From a virus, in the IMG/VR virus record IMGVR_UViG_3300045051_001003, positions 1 to 31,071 of that record: 31,071 bases of DNA; one strand, 5' to 3'. Shown piece by piece: positions 23,024 through 30,156 of the stretch. The translations under genes were made by a program, and so were the position numbers. The notes under the pieces are model-generated. The model saw only the letters and a list, made by a program, of their open reading frames with translations. It did not search any database and was not told the origin of the DNA. Within the stretch, counting starts at the first letter, position 1; the number at the start of each line of letters is the position of its first letter.

Positions 23024-24970
23024 ATGGGAATTGGTAATAGATTATTAGATGTAAATTATAAACCTGAAGAAAATATAGCGAATAACTTTGGAATATATAC
23101 TTCCTTTAAAAAAATAATTAAATGTCCTGTACAGTTTACAGAAGATCCTTTTGAATATATAGAAGGATATTTAGGTTATAAATTACGCCCATTTCAAAGA
23201 GTTGTTATAGAAGATATCTATGCTGTAGATGAAAATAATTTTCCTAAATATGATACTTCAGTTCTTATACTCGGAATGCGTAGCGGCAAAAGTTTAATAT
23301 CATCAACGGTTGGTTCATTTCAACTCCATAAGTTACTAGCAATGGATGATCCTGCTAAACAATTAGGACAAATATCACACTATAAGTTATCTGGATGCTT
23401 TGTAGCTAACTCTGAACAACAAAGTAAACAAACAGCTTATGCTTCTTTTGAAAATATTATTAACAACACTGATTGGTGGAATAGTTATATAGGATATTTA
23501 AAACAAAGAGAAGAAAGTGAAGGTAGAGAAACCTTATTTCAGCAGAGTCAAAAAAGGATACATTTTAAAGAAAAGAATTTAGAAATATTAAGTCTTCATT
23601 CTAACTCATCTTCTTTAGCTGGTGTTACTAGTTTCTTCTATTCTTTTGAAGAAATTAGTCGTGCTGATATATCTGATGATACTGTTCAATCTGCAACTGA
23701 AAAAAGAACTGCACAAGCTATCTACTATACAGGTAGCCGTTCAGCAAAATCACTTTACCCTTTTTCTAAAATTGTAGTAACAACTTCACCTATGTATGAA
23801 AATGATTTTGGTATGCAATTATTATACCAAGCAAAAGATTTTAAAGGTGGAAAGAATAAATATGTTCTTGATGCACTAAGAAGTAAATATTTTCCTGAAA
23901 AAGTTAATAGGATGATTGCATATAATTATACTACTACAGAAGCTAATCCACAAACTTCAGAAAATATAACAGGTTTTACAGAAGATAGTTTTGCTTCAGA
24001 AAGAATGTCTAACTTAACTGCTTATATGCGAGATTTTGAAGCATTACCTCCCTCTGCCCTTTCTCCTTTCTTTGAACATGCAGATAGAATAGAAAAATGT
24101 ATTAATAGAGATAGACCAATTGTAGCCACTTTTACTACAGGAATATTTGAAGAAAACATTACTACTATAAAAGGAATTGAAATAAGAAGATATATAGGCA
24201 AACAAATAAGAATTGCAATGTCTGACAAATTAAGAAGATATTTTATATGTTGTGACCAGGGTGAAAAGAAAGATGCTTTTGTTATTTGTATGGGACATGG
24301 AGAAGAAGTAGACTATAATGCTGTTAATGGTTCTGGTAAAGAAATTACAATGAAGAAACATAAGATAATAATAGATTTAATAGAAGCATGGATACCAGAT
24401 AAAGAGAATAAAATCACAGTATCATTTCAAAATGTAGAAGAAGTATTAAAAGTATTAAGTAACCATTTTTTTATAGATACACTGGCATATGACCAATGGC
24501 AATCAACTGAATCAATTCAAAGAATGTTTTCAGAAGGTATTCATACTGAAAAAATTGGTGCTACTCTTGAGATGTATGAAACACTAAAAATGTTAATATA
24601 TTCAGGAATGGTTGAATTGCCTGTTGATGAAGATCTAGTACAAGAACTTAGAACTTTAAATGTTATTAAAGGAAAACGTATAGATCACCCGATTTCAGGT
24701 TCAAAGGACAGGGCTGACGCATTAGTTAGGGTTGTATTTAAAGTGTATGAAGCGTCTGTAAAAGATGCTATACAAGGAACTGATATGCTTCCTAAAGCTG
24801 CTTTTTTTCCTACTGTTAGAAGTATGCAAGGACCTGAATTTAATCTTATGTCTTATGGTGGTTCTTTAGCAGGGTCAGGTGGAGGCATATGGGGTAATAG
24901 CGGTGTTTTCGGAAATAGAGATACATTTGTTCAATGTAATGTTTTACCTAATCTTGATAAACTCAAGTAA
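23024..24970 (+). CDS. terL: Terminase large subunit (TerL)
   Basis: The 648-residue protein is the DNA-packaging motor. The ATPase part has Walker A LILGMRSGKS (81-90) and a Walker B-like FFYSFEE (204-210) with adjacent catalytic Glu; VVTTSP (251-256) fits the coupling motif. The nuclease part has Asp411 (FICCDQG), Asp490 (LAYDQW) and a C-terminal acid cluster in HPISGSKDRADALVR (555-569), the three metal-binding acids of the RNase H-like fold. The C-terminal 60 residues are Gly/Ser rich. No small terminase or portal gene follows, which is unusual; the next gene is convergent and starts from the very next base. Confidence 0.88.
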   Translation: MGIGNRLLDVNYKPEENIANNFGIYTSFKKIIKCPVQFTEDPFEYIEGYLGYKLRPFQRVVIEDIYAVDENNFPKYDTSVLILGMRSGKSLISSTVGSFQLHKLLAMDDPAKQLGQISHYKLSGCFVANSEQQSKQTAYASFENIINNTDWWNSYIGYLKQREESEGRETLFQQSQKRIHFKEKNLEILSLHSNSSSLAGVTSFFYSFEEISRADISDDTVQSATEKRTAQAIYYTGSRSAKSLYPFSKIVVTTSPMYENDFGMQLLYQAKDFKGGKNKYVLDALRSKYFPEKVNRMIAYNYTTTEANPQTSENITGFTEDSFASERMSNLTAYMRDFEALPPSALSPFFEHADRIEKCINRDRPIVATFTTGIFEENITTIKGIEIRRYIGKQIRIAMSDKLRRYFICCDQGEKKDAFVICMGHGEEVDYNAVNGSGKEITMKKHKIIIDLIEAWIPDKENKITVSFQNVEEVLKVLSNHFFIDTLAYDQWQSTESIQRMFSEGIHTEKIGATLEMYETLKMLIYSGMVELPVDEDLVQELRTLNVIKGKRIDHPISGSKDRADALVRVVFKVYEASVKDAIQGTDMLPKAAFFPTVRSMQGPEFNLMSYGGSLAGSGGGIWGNSGVFGNRDTFVQCNVLPNLDKLK

Positions 24971-25339
24971 CTAAGGTCTTATATTTAATCTATTATTAGG
25001 GTTATCTAAAGCTCTGGCTCTTTGTTCTTCTTTCATACGGTTATTTTCTATATTACTTTCATAAGCATCAATAGCTGATTCATCTACATTATAACTTAAT
25101 AATTCATCTCTAATTTCAAGCTCTTTTCTAAAAGGTATTCCAATATCGTTACCATTTTCATCAACAGTTTCAAAATGAACATTCTTTATAAGTTTACCCC
25201 ATTGATCTTCATCATCAATGTATTCAATACTATCTTTAGGAACGTAAATACCATCTCCAAATTCATATGCATTATCTATATTAAATAGTGATGCTTTTTT
25301 AATAAAATCATCTAAATTTTTAGCTGTATATTTGTTCAT
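24971..25339 (-). CDS. Hypothetical protein
   Basis: A 122-residue acidic protein, beginning MNKYTAKNLDDFIKKASLF. The N-terminal helix resembles that of the divergent gene at 25488 (YKNIDEMLKQAKAIL), a weak hint that the two are related. The start at 25339 (upstream in-frame ATG at 25372 rejected) has GGAGG at 25344-25348, and a good promoter lies at 25383-25411. The TAG stop touches the terminase stop (24970) with no base between. No function recognised. Confidence 0.6.
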   Translation of the reverse strand: MNKYTAKNLDDFIKKASLFNIDNAYEFGDGIYVPKDSIEYIDDEDQWGKLIKNVHFETVDENGNDIGIPFRKELEIRDELLSYNVDESAIDAYESNIENNRMKEEQRARALDNPNNRLNIRP

Positions 25340-25382
25340 AGTTTCCTCCAATAGATATATAAATAATAACATTTATTATTAA

Positions 25383-25411
25383 ATTTTAAGGCTATGACCT
25401 GATAAAGTCAA
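25383..25411 (-). promoter_or_regulatory. Sigma-70 type promoter for the minus-strand gene at 24971-25339
   Basis: On the minus strand TTGACT (25411-25406), a 17-bp spacer and TAAAAT (25388-25383) make a near-consensus promoter. The predicted start is near 25376, giving a leader of about 37 bases with the GGAGG before the ATG. The spacer contains one copy of the 16-bp direct repeat described next, so the promoter is probably controlled by whatever binds that repeat. Confidence 0.65.
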
Positions 25412-25435
25412 CAAAAAAATAAGGCTATGACCTGA
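25387..25435 (+). repeat. Two direct repeats in a divergent intergenic region
   Basis: TAAGGCTATGACCTGA occurs exactly twice, at 25387-25402 and 25420-25435, with starts 33 bp apart (about three helical turns). The first copy lies inside the spacer of the leftward promoter; the second lies upstream of its -35 and just before a TATAAA (25445-25450) that may serve the rightward gene at 25488. Placement on one face of DNA between divergent genes is typical of an operator pair. The binding protein is unknown. Confidence 0.7.
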
Positions 25436-25487
25436 AAAATGTGGTATAAACACTATTTTTTAAGTATATATTTATGAGGTAATTAAT

Positions 25488-25973
25488 ATGTATAATTATA
25501 AAAATATAGATGAGATGTTAAAACAAGCTAAAGCGATTCTAGAAAAAGCTCCATTTAATTATTTAAGTAATGAGTCTTTTAATAACTTAATGAAAAGAGG
25601 TTATGGAGATAAAGAAACTGCTTTTAATGATATTAAAAATTTAGTACAACAGGTTGAATTTGCTCAAGATAGTGATGCAGGTTTAACTTTTAATATAAAA
25701 GGTAATATGTTAATTGTTGAAAAAGATACTGGTATTTCACAATTATGGAGAAACCCTGAAGAAAATGTTGATGAAGAAGTAGGGCAACATCTTTTGTATC
25801 CTGCTATAGAAATAGAGTTTAATACAGGTGAAAGAAATAAAATTTATTTCAGTAAGATTAATATAACTAATAATTATATTCCTATTAACCAATTTTCTAT
25901 AGAAACACATGATCCTGATTTAAAATTTGTAAATCCTGATAAACCTAAAAAACAATTTAAACAATATATGTAA
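25488..25973 (+). CDS. Hypothetical protein
   Basis: A 161-residue protein, the only plus-strand gene in the last 6 kb. It has an N-terminal helix (YKNIDEMLKQAKAILEKAP), a beta-rich middle (GLTFNIKGNMLIVEKD, IEIEFNTGERNKIYFSKINI) and a Pro/Lys-rich tail. A GAGG eight bases before the ATG and a TATAAA upstream support expression. No family recognised. It ends with TAA at 25973, directly against the stop of the minus-strand gene at 25974. Confidence 0.6.
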   Translation: MYNYKNIDEMLKQAKAILEKAPFNYLSNESFNNLMKRGYGDKETAFNDIKNLVQQVEFAQDSDAGLTFNIKGNMLIVEKDTGISQLWRNPEENVDEEVGQHLLYPAIEIEFNTGERNKIYFSKINITNNYIPINQFSIETHDPDLKFVNPDKPKKQFKQYM

Positions 25974-26315
25974 TTAAATAATATCTATTAATATTCTCGT
26001 AACATAACTGTTTATATCGCAATAAGTATAGCCATTTAATTTTAAATTTTTTTTAACAGGTGTAATATTGTCTATAAAATTTTGTATATTAAAATCAATT
26101 TTTTTATCTTTAAATTTGAAAGCATAATAAATCTTATTAATATTGTCTATCCAAAAAATAACTCCCCAATTACAATAAACATCCATATCATTCCATAGAT
26201 GTTTATTAGTTAATTCAATTACTTTTTTTATAGAATAGCCTTCACTAACAAAATAAAAATTATCTAATTTTTTACTGAAGGCTATTAACCTATTAAATGT
26301 ATCTATTGCATTCAT
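25974..26315 (-). CDS. Hypothetical protein, probably translated from a leaderless mRNA
   Basis: A 113-residue protein with an N-terminal helix (MNAIDTFNRLIAFSKKL) and a beta-rich remainder with aromatic strands (WGVIFWIDNINKIYYAFKF). No family recognised. There is no Shine-Dalgarno before the ATG. Instead an excellent promoter ends six bases upstream, which would place the transcription start at the ATG itself (see promoter at 26322-26351). The stop touches that of the convergent gene at 25973. Confidence 0.6.
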   Translation of the reverse strand: MNAIDTFNRLIAFSKKLDNFYFVSEGYSIKKVIELTNKHLWNDMDVYCNWGVIFWIDNINKIYYAFKFKDKKIDFNIQNFIDNITPVKKNLKLNGYTYCDINSYVTRILIDII

Positions 26316-26321
26316 AGATAC

Positions 26322-26351
26322 ATTATATCATATTTTGAAGCTATTTGTCAA
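26322..26351 (-). promoter_or_regulatory. Consensus sigma-70 promoter with extended -10, six bases from an ATG
   Basis: On the minus strand: TTGACA (26351-26346), 18-bp spacer, TATAAT (26327-26322) preceded by TGA, that is a TGn extended -10. Both hexamers are perfect. Only six bases (GTATCT) separate the -10 from the ATG at 26315, so transcription starting seven bases downstream would begin at the A of the start codon. AAAAAGAC just upstream of the -35 is shared with the promoter at 28482-28509. Confidence 0.8.
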
Positions 26352-26359
26352 GTCTTTTT

Positions 26360-26482
26360 TTATTCTTCTTCTAAATATTCGTCTGATAAATAATAAGGAC
26401 AATTCTCTATTAATTCACCGGATTCATTCTTTGGATTAGTACAATCCGGTTTTACAAAATGATAACAAGTATCACATTTCAT
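26360..26482 (-). CDS. Cys-rich microprotein, putative metal binding
   Basis: A 40-residue product with Cys3-x2-Cys6 near the start (KCDTCYHF), Cys14 and Cys28 in CPYYL, and an acidic tail. The C-x2-C...C...C-x-Y-Y pattern recurs in the minus-strand gene at 29313-29501, and similar small one-knuckle proteins are common in phages. Four cysteines could hold one zinc. AAGGA precedes the ATG; the upstream gene stop (TAA) lies one base before the ATG. Function unknown. Confidence 0.6.
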   Translation of the reverse strand: MKCDTCYHFVKPDCTNPKNESGELIENCPYYLSDEYLEEE

Positions 26483-26483
26483 T

Positions 26484-26963
26484 TTATTTTCCTTTTTTAT
26501 TGAATGGCAGTTCTAATTGCTTATCTTCTGGACATTTTTTATCCCACATATTTTTATGTTTTTGTTTAATAGTTTTCCATGATTCATTTTGAATATTCCA
26601 TAACCTAACTTTTACTAAATCCATTAATAGAATATAGAATGCTTGGCGTTTAGCAAGTGCTTTTTCTAGTGCTATTTCTTCACCTTCTTTTTTATTATAA
26701 GAATCTTCGGATAGAGGAACAGCTTTACCAGTAAAAATAATATTATCTTTGTCTATAGTACAGTTAAATTTTTTTATTGAAAAAACTTTAAGAGAAGCAA
26801 ATTGAGCATATATTTGACAAGCTTGAGGATCTTCTATTTTACATACAGTTGCATCATTCCCATAATAAAATTTAATATTAATTTTATTGTTACAGTAAGG
26901 ATAGTCAGTTTCAAAACTATTTTCACTAAAGCCTACATTAAAACCAAAATCATTTTTTTTCAT
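26484..26963 (-). CDS. Conserved phage-type hypothetical protein
   Basis: A 159-residue protein. The segment FTGKAVPLSEDSYNKKEGEEIALEKALAKR resembles a motif found in small phage proteins of the G-x-A-x-C-x-P-x-D-x-F...G-x-x-I-A-x-x-R-A type, where a strand-turn-helix is followed by a long basic helix. The N-terminal half is beta rich with several Cys (Cys24, 41, 49). A Trp-rich helix and a basic tail close the protein. AAGGAG lies before the ATG; it overlaps the gene upstream by 14 bp. I can name no function. Confidence 0.6.
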   Translation of the reverse strand: MKKNDFGFNVGFSENSFETDYPYCNNKINIKFYYGNDATVCKIEDPQACQIYAQFASLKVFSIKKFNCTIDKDNIIFTGKAVPLSEDSYNKKEGEEIALEKALAKRQAFYILLMDLVKVRLWNIQNESWKTIKQKHKNMWDKKCPEDKQLELPFNKKGK

Positions 26964-27156
26964 TTAATTTCTCCTTATTTATATAATTTTTAGCTTGAGT
27001 TAAAACATTAATCAAATCATCTAACCAGTATGATGAAAATTCTTCTTTATTAAACCATACTTCGTCATTTTGTACCATAACAGATAATAACTTATAATTA
27101 TTATCATGTCCATTATCTTTTATTTCTATACCAAAACATTCACCTAAAAATTTCAT
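26950..27156 (-). CDS. Hypothetical protein
   Basis: A 68-residue acidic protein beginning MKFLGECFGIEIKDNG. It has a beta-type first half (NYKLLSVMVQNDEVWFNKEEF) and a helical second half (WLDDLINVLTQAKNYINKE). No family recognised. GGAG lies seven bases before the ATG. It overlaps the downstream gene by 14 bp in the minus-strand operon. Confidence 0.55.
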   Translation of the reverse strand: MKFLGECFGIEIKDNGHDNNYKLLSVMVQNDEVWFNKEEFSSYWLDDLINVLTQAKNYINKEKLNEKK

Positions 27157-27172
27157 CTATTTTCTCCTGTAC

Positions 27173-27739
27173 TCAAATATTAAAATGTTTTCTTTTATCT
27201 AAAATCCATTTACAAGTTTCATTATCTAATTCATAAAGCATATTTTGATGTTTCATTTGAGTCATTATAACATTACCATTATTAGATGGATGAATATGTA
27301 CTCTTTTTTGTTCATCTACTTTAAAATTGTAATTAATAAAATGACTACCAAAAATTTCTATTTTATCATTAATAACAAGATTTTTATAATCTTCTATATT
27401 ATCTATTCTATATTTAGTAATATATCTATAGGTATTAAGAATATCAACTTTTCCATTTGGAAAATCTTCAATATTAGTTTCATAAATATCTTCTATCTTT
27501 TTATAGTCATTCTCATAAAAATGAACAAAACTATTAAAGATAAAATCAATATTAGTTCCTGTGTAATATCTACATAGTTTCAATATTAATTTATTCTTTT
27601 TATTATTAAGAAATACTTTAAATTTTGTTTTAAATTTATTAAACATTTTTTTTAACTCCGTAAAAAAGATAATTGATAGACATATAAAAGTAATCGTTGC
27701 TAATGCTATAAAAAAATACAGTACATAAATATCCTTCAT
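27173..27739 (-). CDS. Membrane-anchored hypothetical protein
   Basis: A 188-residue protein. One N-terminal membrane segment is clear (YVLYFFIALATITFICLSII, about residues 5-24), followed by a basic stretch (KKMFNKFKTKFKVF) that by the positive-inside rule keeps the rest of the protein in the cytoplasm. The remainder is a mixed alpha/beta domain without recognised motifs. The start at 27739 is preferred over 27766 because GGGAG lies at the right distance and ATGA overlaps the previous stop. It lies in the operon with the lytic transglycosylase; a lysis role is possible but unproven. Confidence 0.6.
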   Translation of the reverse strand: MKDIYVLYFFIALATITFICLSIIFFTELKKMFNKFKTKFKVFLNNKKNKLILKLCRYYTGTNIDFIFNSFVHFYENDYKKIEDIYETNIEDFPNGKVDILNTYRYITKYRIDNIEDYKNLVINDKIEIFGSHFINYNFKVDEQKRVHIHPSNNGNVIMTQMKHQNMLYELDNETCKWILDKRKHFNI

Positions 27740-27966
27740 CTTGGTTCTCTCCCACAATATTTGCATTTAAAGTTAGTAACAGGTGCTCCACAGCCTCTGC
27801 AAGTATATTCTTTAATATGATTTAAATCCTGTTTCTCTAAAATAGTAGTAGCTCTAAAAGGTTCATTATAACTACTATATTGATTAATACCAGTTCCCCA
27901 AGAATAATATCCTGATGTAACACCATAACTACCACTATAACCACTATAACCACCACTGTGACTCAT
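27736..27966 (-). CDS. Tyr/Gly/Ser-rich protein with C-terminal zinc ribbon
   Basis: A 76-residue protein in two parts. Residues 1-35 are low complexity, with repeated Gly-Tyr-Ser (SGGYSGYSGSYGVTSGYYS). The C-terminus is a zinc ribbon, Cys56-x2-Cys59 and Cys68-x2-Cys71 (CRGCGAPVTNFKCKYCG). Small phage proteins with such a terminal ribbon are common and of unknown function. It overlaps both neighbours by ATGA (27963-27966 and 27736-27739), so it is translated with the transglycosylase and the membrane protein. Confidence 0.65.
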   Translation of the reverse strand: MSHSGGYSGYSGSYGVTSGYYSWGTGINQYSSYNEPFRATTILEKQDLNHIKEYTCRGCGAPVTNFKCKYCGREPR

Positions 27967-28475
27967 TTTATTTCTACCTTTGCTACTTGAAGATTTTTAG
28001 TGGTATTACTATTATTAATAATAACATCACAATACGTCTTATAATTTTTATACTTTTCTTTATTTGAATATGGACCAGCATTATAATATCTCAATGCTTC
28101 TTTCTTATTACCTTTAGCAAGAATAAGACAATCTTTATAAATTTTAGTACCTAATTTTATATTTAAATAAATACTATACAATAAGTTTAAATCAGATTCC
28201 CAATGACAGGGCATTACTTGTCCTAATCCTCTTGCTCCTACAGGAGAGATTGCTTTAGGATTACCATCTGATTCACTTTTTATTAATGCTAAATAATCAT
28301 TAAAGTCAATGTTATTTAAATTAGAATTATAAGTTGTAGTTACAAAAATAGAATATGTCAACCATTTATATTGAGTTTTATATGTATCAAAAGCATTCCA
28401 TTCTTCATCAGAAGCAATAGTAGGAATGTATATAGATGCAGAAAAGAAAATTATTGTTAGTATATATTTAATCAT
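27963..28475 (-). CDS. Lytic transglycosylase (SLT domain), exported
   Basis: A 170-residue protein with an N-terminal signal sequence (hydrophobic 3-20, cleavage plausible after TIAS, residue 22). The SLT-type catalytic domain has LALIKSESDGNP (62-73, with Glu68 as acid), ISPVGARGLGQVMP (76-89) and EALRYYNAGP. It cleaves peptidoglycan in the periplasm or cell wall, during lysis or DNA entry. The phage may use it as an endolysin-like enzyme secreted by the host Sec system, or as an accessory enzyme. It has no Shine-Dalgarno; the promoter at 28482-28509 ends six bases from its ATG. Confidence 0.85.
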   Translation of the reverse strand: MIKYILTIIFFSASIYIPTIASDEEWNAFDTYKTQYKWLTYSIFVTTTYNSNLNNIDFNDYLALIKSESDGNPKAISPVGARGLGQVMPCHWESDLNLLYSIYLNIKLGTKIYKDCLILAKGNKKEALRYYNAGPYSNKEKYKNYKTYCDVIINNSNTTKNLQVAKVEIK

Positions 28476-28481
28476 AGTAGA

Positions 28482-28509
28482 ATTTTACCATACGGTATTT
28501 AATTGTCAA
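28482..28509 (-). promoter_or_regulatory. Sigma-70 promoter with extended -10, six bases from an ATG
   Basis: On the minus strand: TTGACA (28509-28504), 16-bp spacer, TAAAAT (28487-28482) with TGG just before it (TGn extended -10). Six bases (TCTACT) then lead to the ATG of the transglycosylase at 28475. Upstream is the stop codon of the preceding gene and AAAAGAC. The same order (TAA, A-run, GACTTGACA, extended -10, six bases, ATG) occurs at 26322-26351. Confidence 0.75.
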
Positions 28510-28516
28510 GTCTTTT

Positions 28517-29320
28517 TTATCTTAATTTTGAGCCTTGGTGTAATTTTCCTTGTTTGTCGTAAATTCTATAATCTACATACTCATGTTTAATTATAACAGC
28601 ACCTGCATCAAGTTTTGCTTTTATTTCTTTATTTTCTTCTTTTAATAATTTATTTTGATTATCAAACAAATCATGTTCTTTTTTATCCCATTTTTCATGT
28701 GCTTCTTGCCACTTAGTATTCATTTCTTGAGCTGTACTAACACTACGAAAATAATTAAAAAGAAATATACTAAATCCGATTGCCACTATAACAATACTAA
28801 ATCTAAATGCTATAGAAAATACCTGCCTGAATGGTAATGAAGCAATTAATTTTAAGTAGTGATAAAATCTTGTTCCTAAAAATTTAAATACTTCTACAGT
28901 ACCTATTAATATAATAGGAACAAACATTAATATATTAACAAAGAAATTAACAATAATTGTTTTATAATCTATTTCTACTGAAAGAGCTTTTACCACATCT
29001 TCTACACTTGGTTCAGTTTGATGAGTAACAGTTTTCTTTTGTTTAGATTTTTTATCTTGTATTTGTATTTCTTTTTCAAACTTTATTTCTTTTATCTCCT
29101 GTATTTTAATTTCTTCATAAATATTAGGAGAGTGCAGTTTTAAAAATCCTTTATGTTCTTTTACAGGTTTTCTTTTAAATAAATTTTGAATATTTTGTAT
29201 GTGTTTACTTCGTTGCAAATGTACACGAACATCAAAAAATAAATCAACAATAGTATCTATAACATCCTTTTTATAATTAATAGGTTTCCATCTATTTAAT
29301 GGAGTGTTATCTTTAATCAT
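28517..29320 (-). CDS. Membrane protein with two transmembrane segments and coiled coil
   Basis: A 267-residue protein. A basic N-terminal region (1-120) is followed by transmembrane segments at about 121-148 (IIVNFFVNILMFVPIILIG) and 166-191 (FSIVIVAIGFSIFLFNYF), then a charged coiled coil (196-238) and a short C-terminal domain. The two helices are joined by a short, partly basic loop. No family recognised. Its ATG overlaps the upstream gene by 8 bp and it is followed by the promoter at 28482. It might belong to host-takeover or lysis functions, but nothing specific supports this. Confidence 0.6.
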   Translation of the reverse strand: MIKDNTPLNRWKPINYKKDVIDTIVDLFFDVRVHLQRSKHIQNIQNLFKRKPVKEHKGFLKLHSPNIYEEIKIQEIKEIKFEKEIQIQDKKSKQKKTVTHQTEPSVEDVVKALSVEIDYKTIIVNFFVNILMFVPIILIGTVEVFKFLGTRFYHYLKLIASLPFRQVFSIAFRFSIVIVAIGFSIFLFNYFRSVSTAQEMNTKWQEAHEKWDKKEHDLFDNQNKLLKEENKEIKAKLDAGAVIIKHEYVDYRIYDKQGKLHQGSKLR

Positions 29321-29501
29321 TAATAAGTTCCTTTGTTTCTTTTTTTATTTCAATTCTATTGTAAGCTATTCTTGTATAGTATTTGCAAGCATGGTATCCT
29401 GAAGAAACTCTTGAGTCATGGAAATCACATAACCCACCACCATAAATATCATTTTTAAGTTTTAAAAAATATGCACAACCACCACATGATTTTGCTGGCA
29501 T
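29313..29501 (-). CDS. Cys-rich small protein, putative metal binding
   Basis: A 62-residue protein with Cys6-x2-Cys9 (SCGGCAYF), Cys25 (GGGLCDFHD) and Cys39 (HACKYY). The pattern C-x2-C-x-Y-F...G-x-C...C-x-Y-Y is a widespread phage microprotein type that should hold a single metal ion. The shorter gene at 26360-26482 has the same layout. It begins immediately after the stop of the hydrophobic microprotein (TAAATG). Function unknown. Confidence 0.65.
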   Translation of the reverse strand: MPAKSCGGCAYFLKLKNDIYGGGLCDFHDSRVSSGYHACKYYTRIAYNRIEIKKETKELIND

Positions 29502-29582
29502 TTAAATACTGCATCCTACTATTAAAAATATACCGGCTACTATTAAAAATATACCAAAAACAATCCCCAATACTTTTTTCAT
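29502..29582 (-). CDS. Hydrophobic 26-residue microprotein with lipobox-like end
   Basis: The product starts MKKVLGIVFGIFLIV and is nearly all hydrophobic. It contains GIFLIV twice, seven residues apart, and ends in IVGCSI. A Lys-Lys start, one membrane helix and I-V-G-C (a lipobox) fit a tiny lipoprotein, or simply a single-helix membrane peptide. GGAG lies eight bases before the ATG, the TAA touches the next gene's ATG, and the previous gene stops one base before its start. Function unknown. Small lysis peptides of the colicin-release type have a similar build, but this is only a comparison. Confidence 0.6.
   Translation of the reverse strand: MKKVLGIVFGIFLIVAGIFLIVGCSI
29516..29555 (+). 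repeat. In-frame tandem repeat inside the hydrophobic microprotein gene
   Basis: CTACTATTAAAAATATACC occurs at 29516-29534 and again at 29537-29555, a period of 21 bp, that is seven codons. It encodes the GIFLIV(A/G) duplication. The copies are identical at base level, which suggests a recent slippage event or selection for the repeat itself. Confidence 0.85.
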
Positions 29583-29583
29583 A

Positions 29584-30156
29584 TTATTTCTCCTTTTCTA
29601 AATCTTTTAATTCATTTTGTAAAAGTGCTATTGAGATATTAATAAGACTTTTGTAATTTTTTATATCATTCTTATCACTACTAATAATATTCATAACTAC
29701 CATACTACAAGGAAAGCTAAGTCCCCATGTTGCTATCTCGTTGATGATTTTAACCTTCCACTCTTCTGATTGTTTATCTACTTTATTATCAGATAATTCT
29801 TCTATTTTGTCAATTCTTTCTTCTACAGGACGAGTCATATCATCTAATAACTCTTCTAATTCTTCACTTGGAAAATTTTCTTTAAACTCAGCTTCTATTA
29901 TATCGTTTGTAATATCTTTTTCTTCAATAGAACTAAACATCCACTCCTTAAATAACCACTCACCATTATCAATCTTTAATTTATAACTTCCAAAACTATC
30001 AGTAGATAAAACTTCACTTATTTTTCCACAATAAATTGATTGACCACGAGAGAAAAAATCAGTGTCATCTACAGGATCTCTATATACAATGCCATGCTCA
30101 TTTCTATTAGTCTCATACCAATTAATATCTTTTATTTGTACTATAGTTTTTTTCAT
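29584..30156 (-). CDS. Hypothetical acidic protein
   Basis: A 190-residue protein. The first 80 residues are beta rich with aromatic residues (DINWYETNRNEHGIVYRD... KLKIDNGEWLFKEWMF), and the middle is very acidic (EEKDITNDIIEAEFKENFPSEELEELLDD is mostly Glu/Asp in helix). The C-terminus is helical. The ATG overlaps the GIY-YIG gene stop (ATGA). No family recognised. The C-terminal part contains FPCSMVVMNII, possibly a buried helix. Confidence 0.6.
   Translation of the reverse strand: MKKTIVQIKDINWYETNRNEHGIVYRDPVDDTDFFSRGQSIYCGKISEVLSTDSFGSYKLKIDNGEWLFKEWMFSSIEEKDITNDIIEAEFKENFPSEELEELLDDMTRPVEERIDKIEELSDNKVDKQSEEWKVKIINEIATWGLSFPCSMVVMNIISSDKNDIKNYKSLINISIALLQNELKDLEKEK

Noticed and set aside
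25362-25380. AT-only inverted repeat AATAATA/TATTATT in the leader of the gene at 24971-25339
   Set aside because: Seven A/T pairs in a very AT-rich leader are expected by chance and would be unstable as a hairpin.
27245-27577. 110-residue hydrophobic plus-strand frame opposite the gene at 27173-27739
   Set aside because: Its Ile/Phe/Asn-rich composition is what the complement of an AT-rich gene gives; no start signal, and the minus-strand gene has one.
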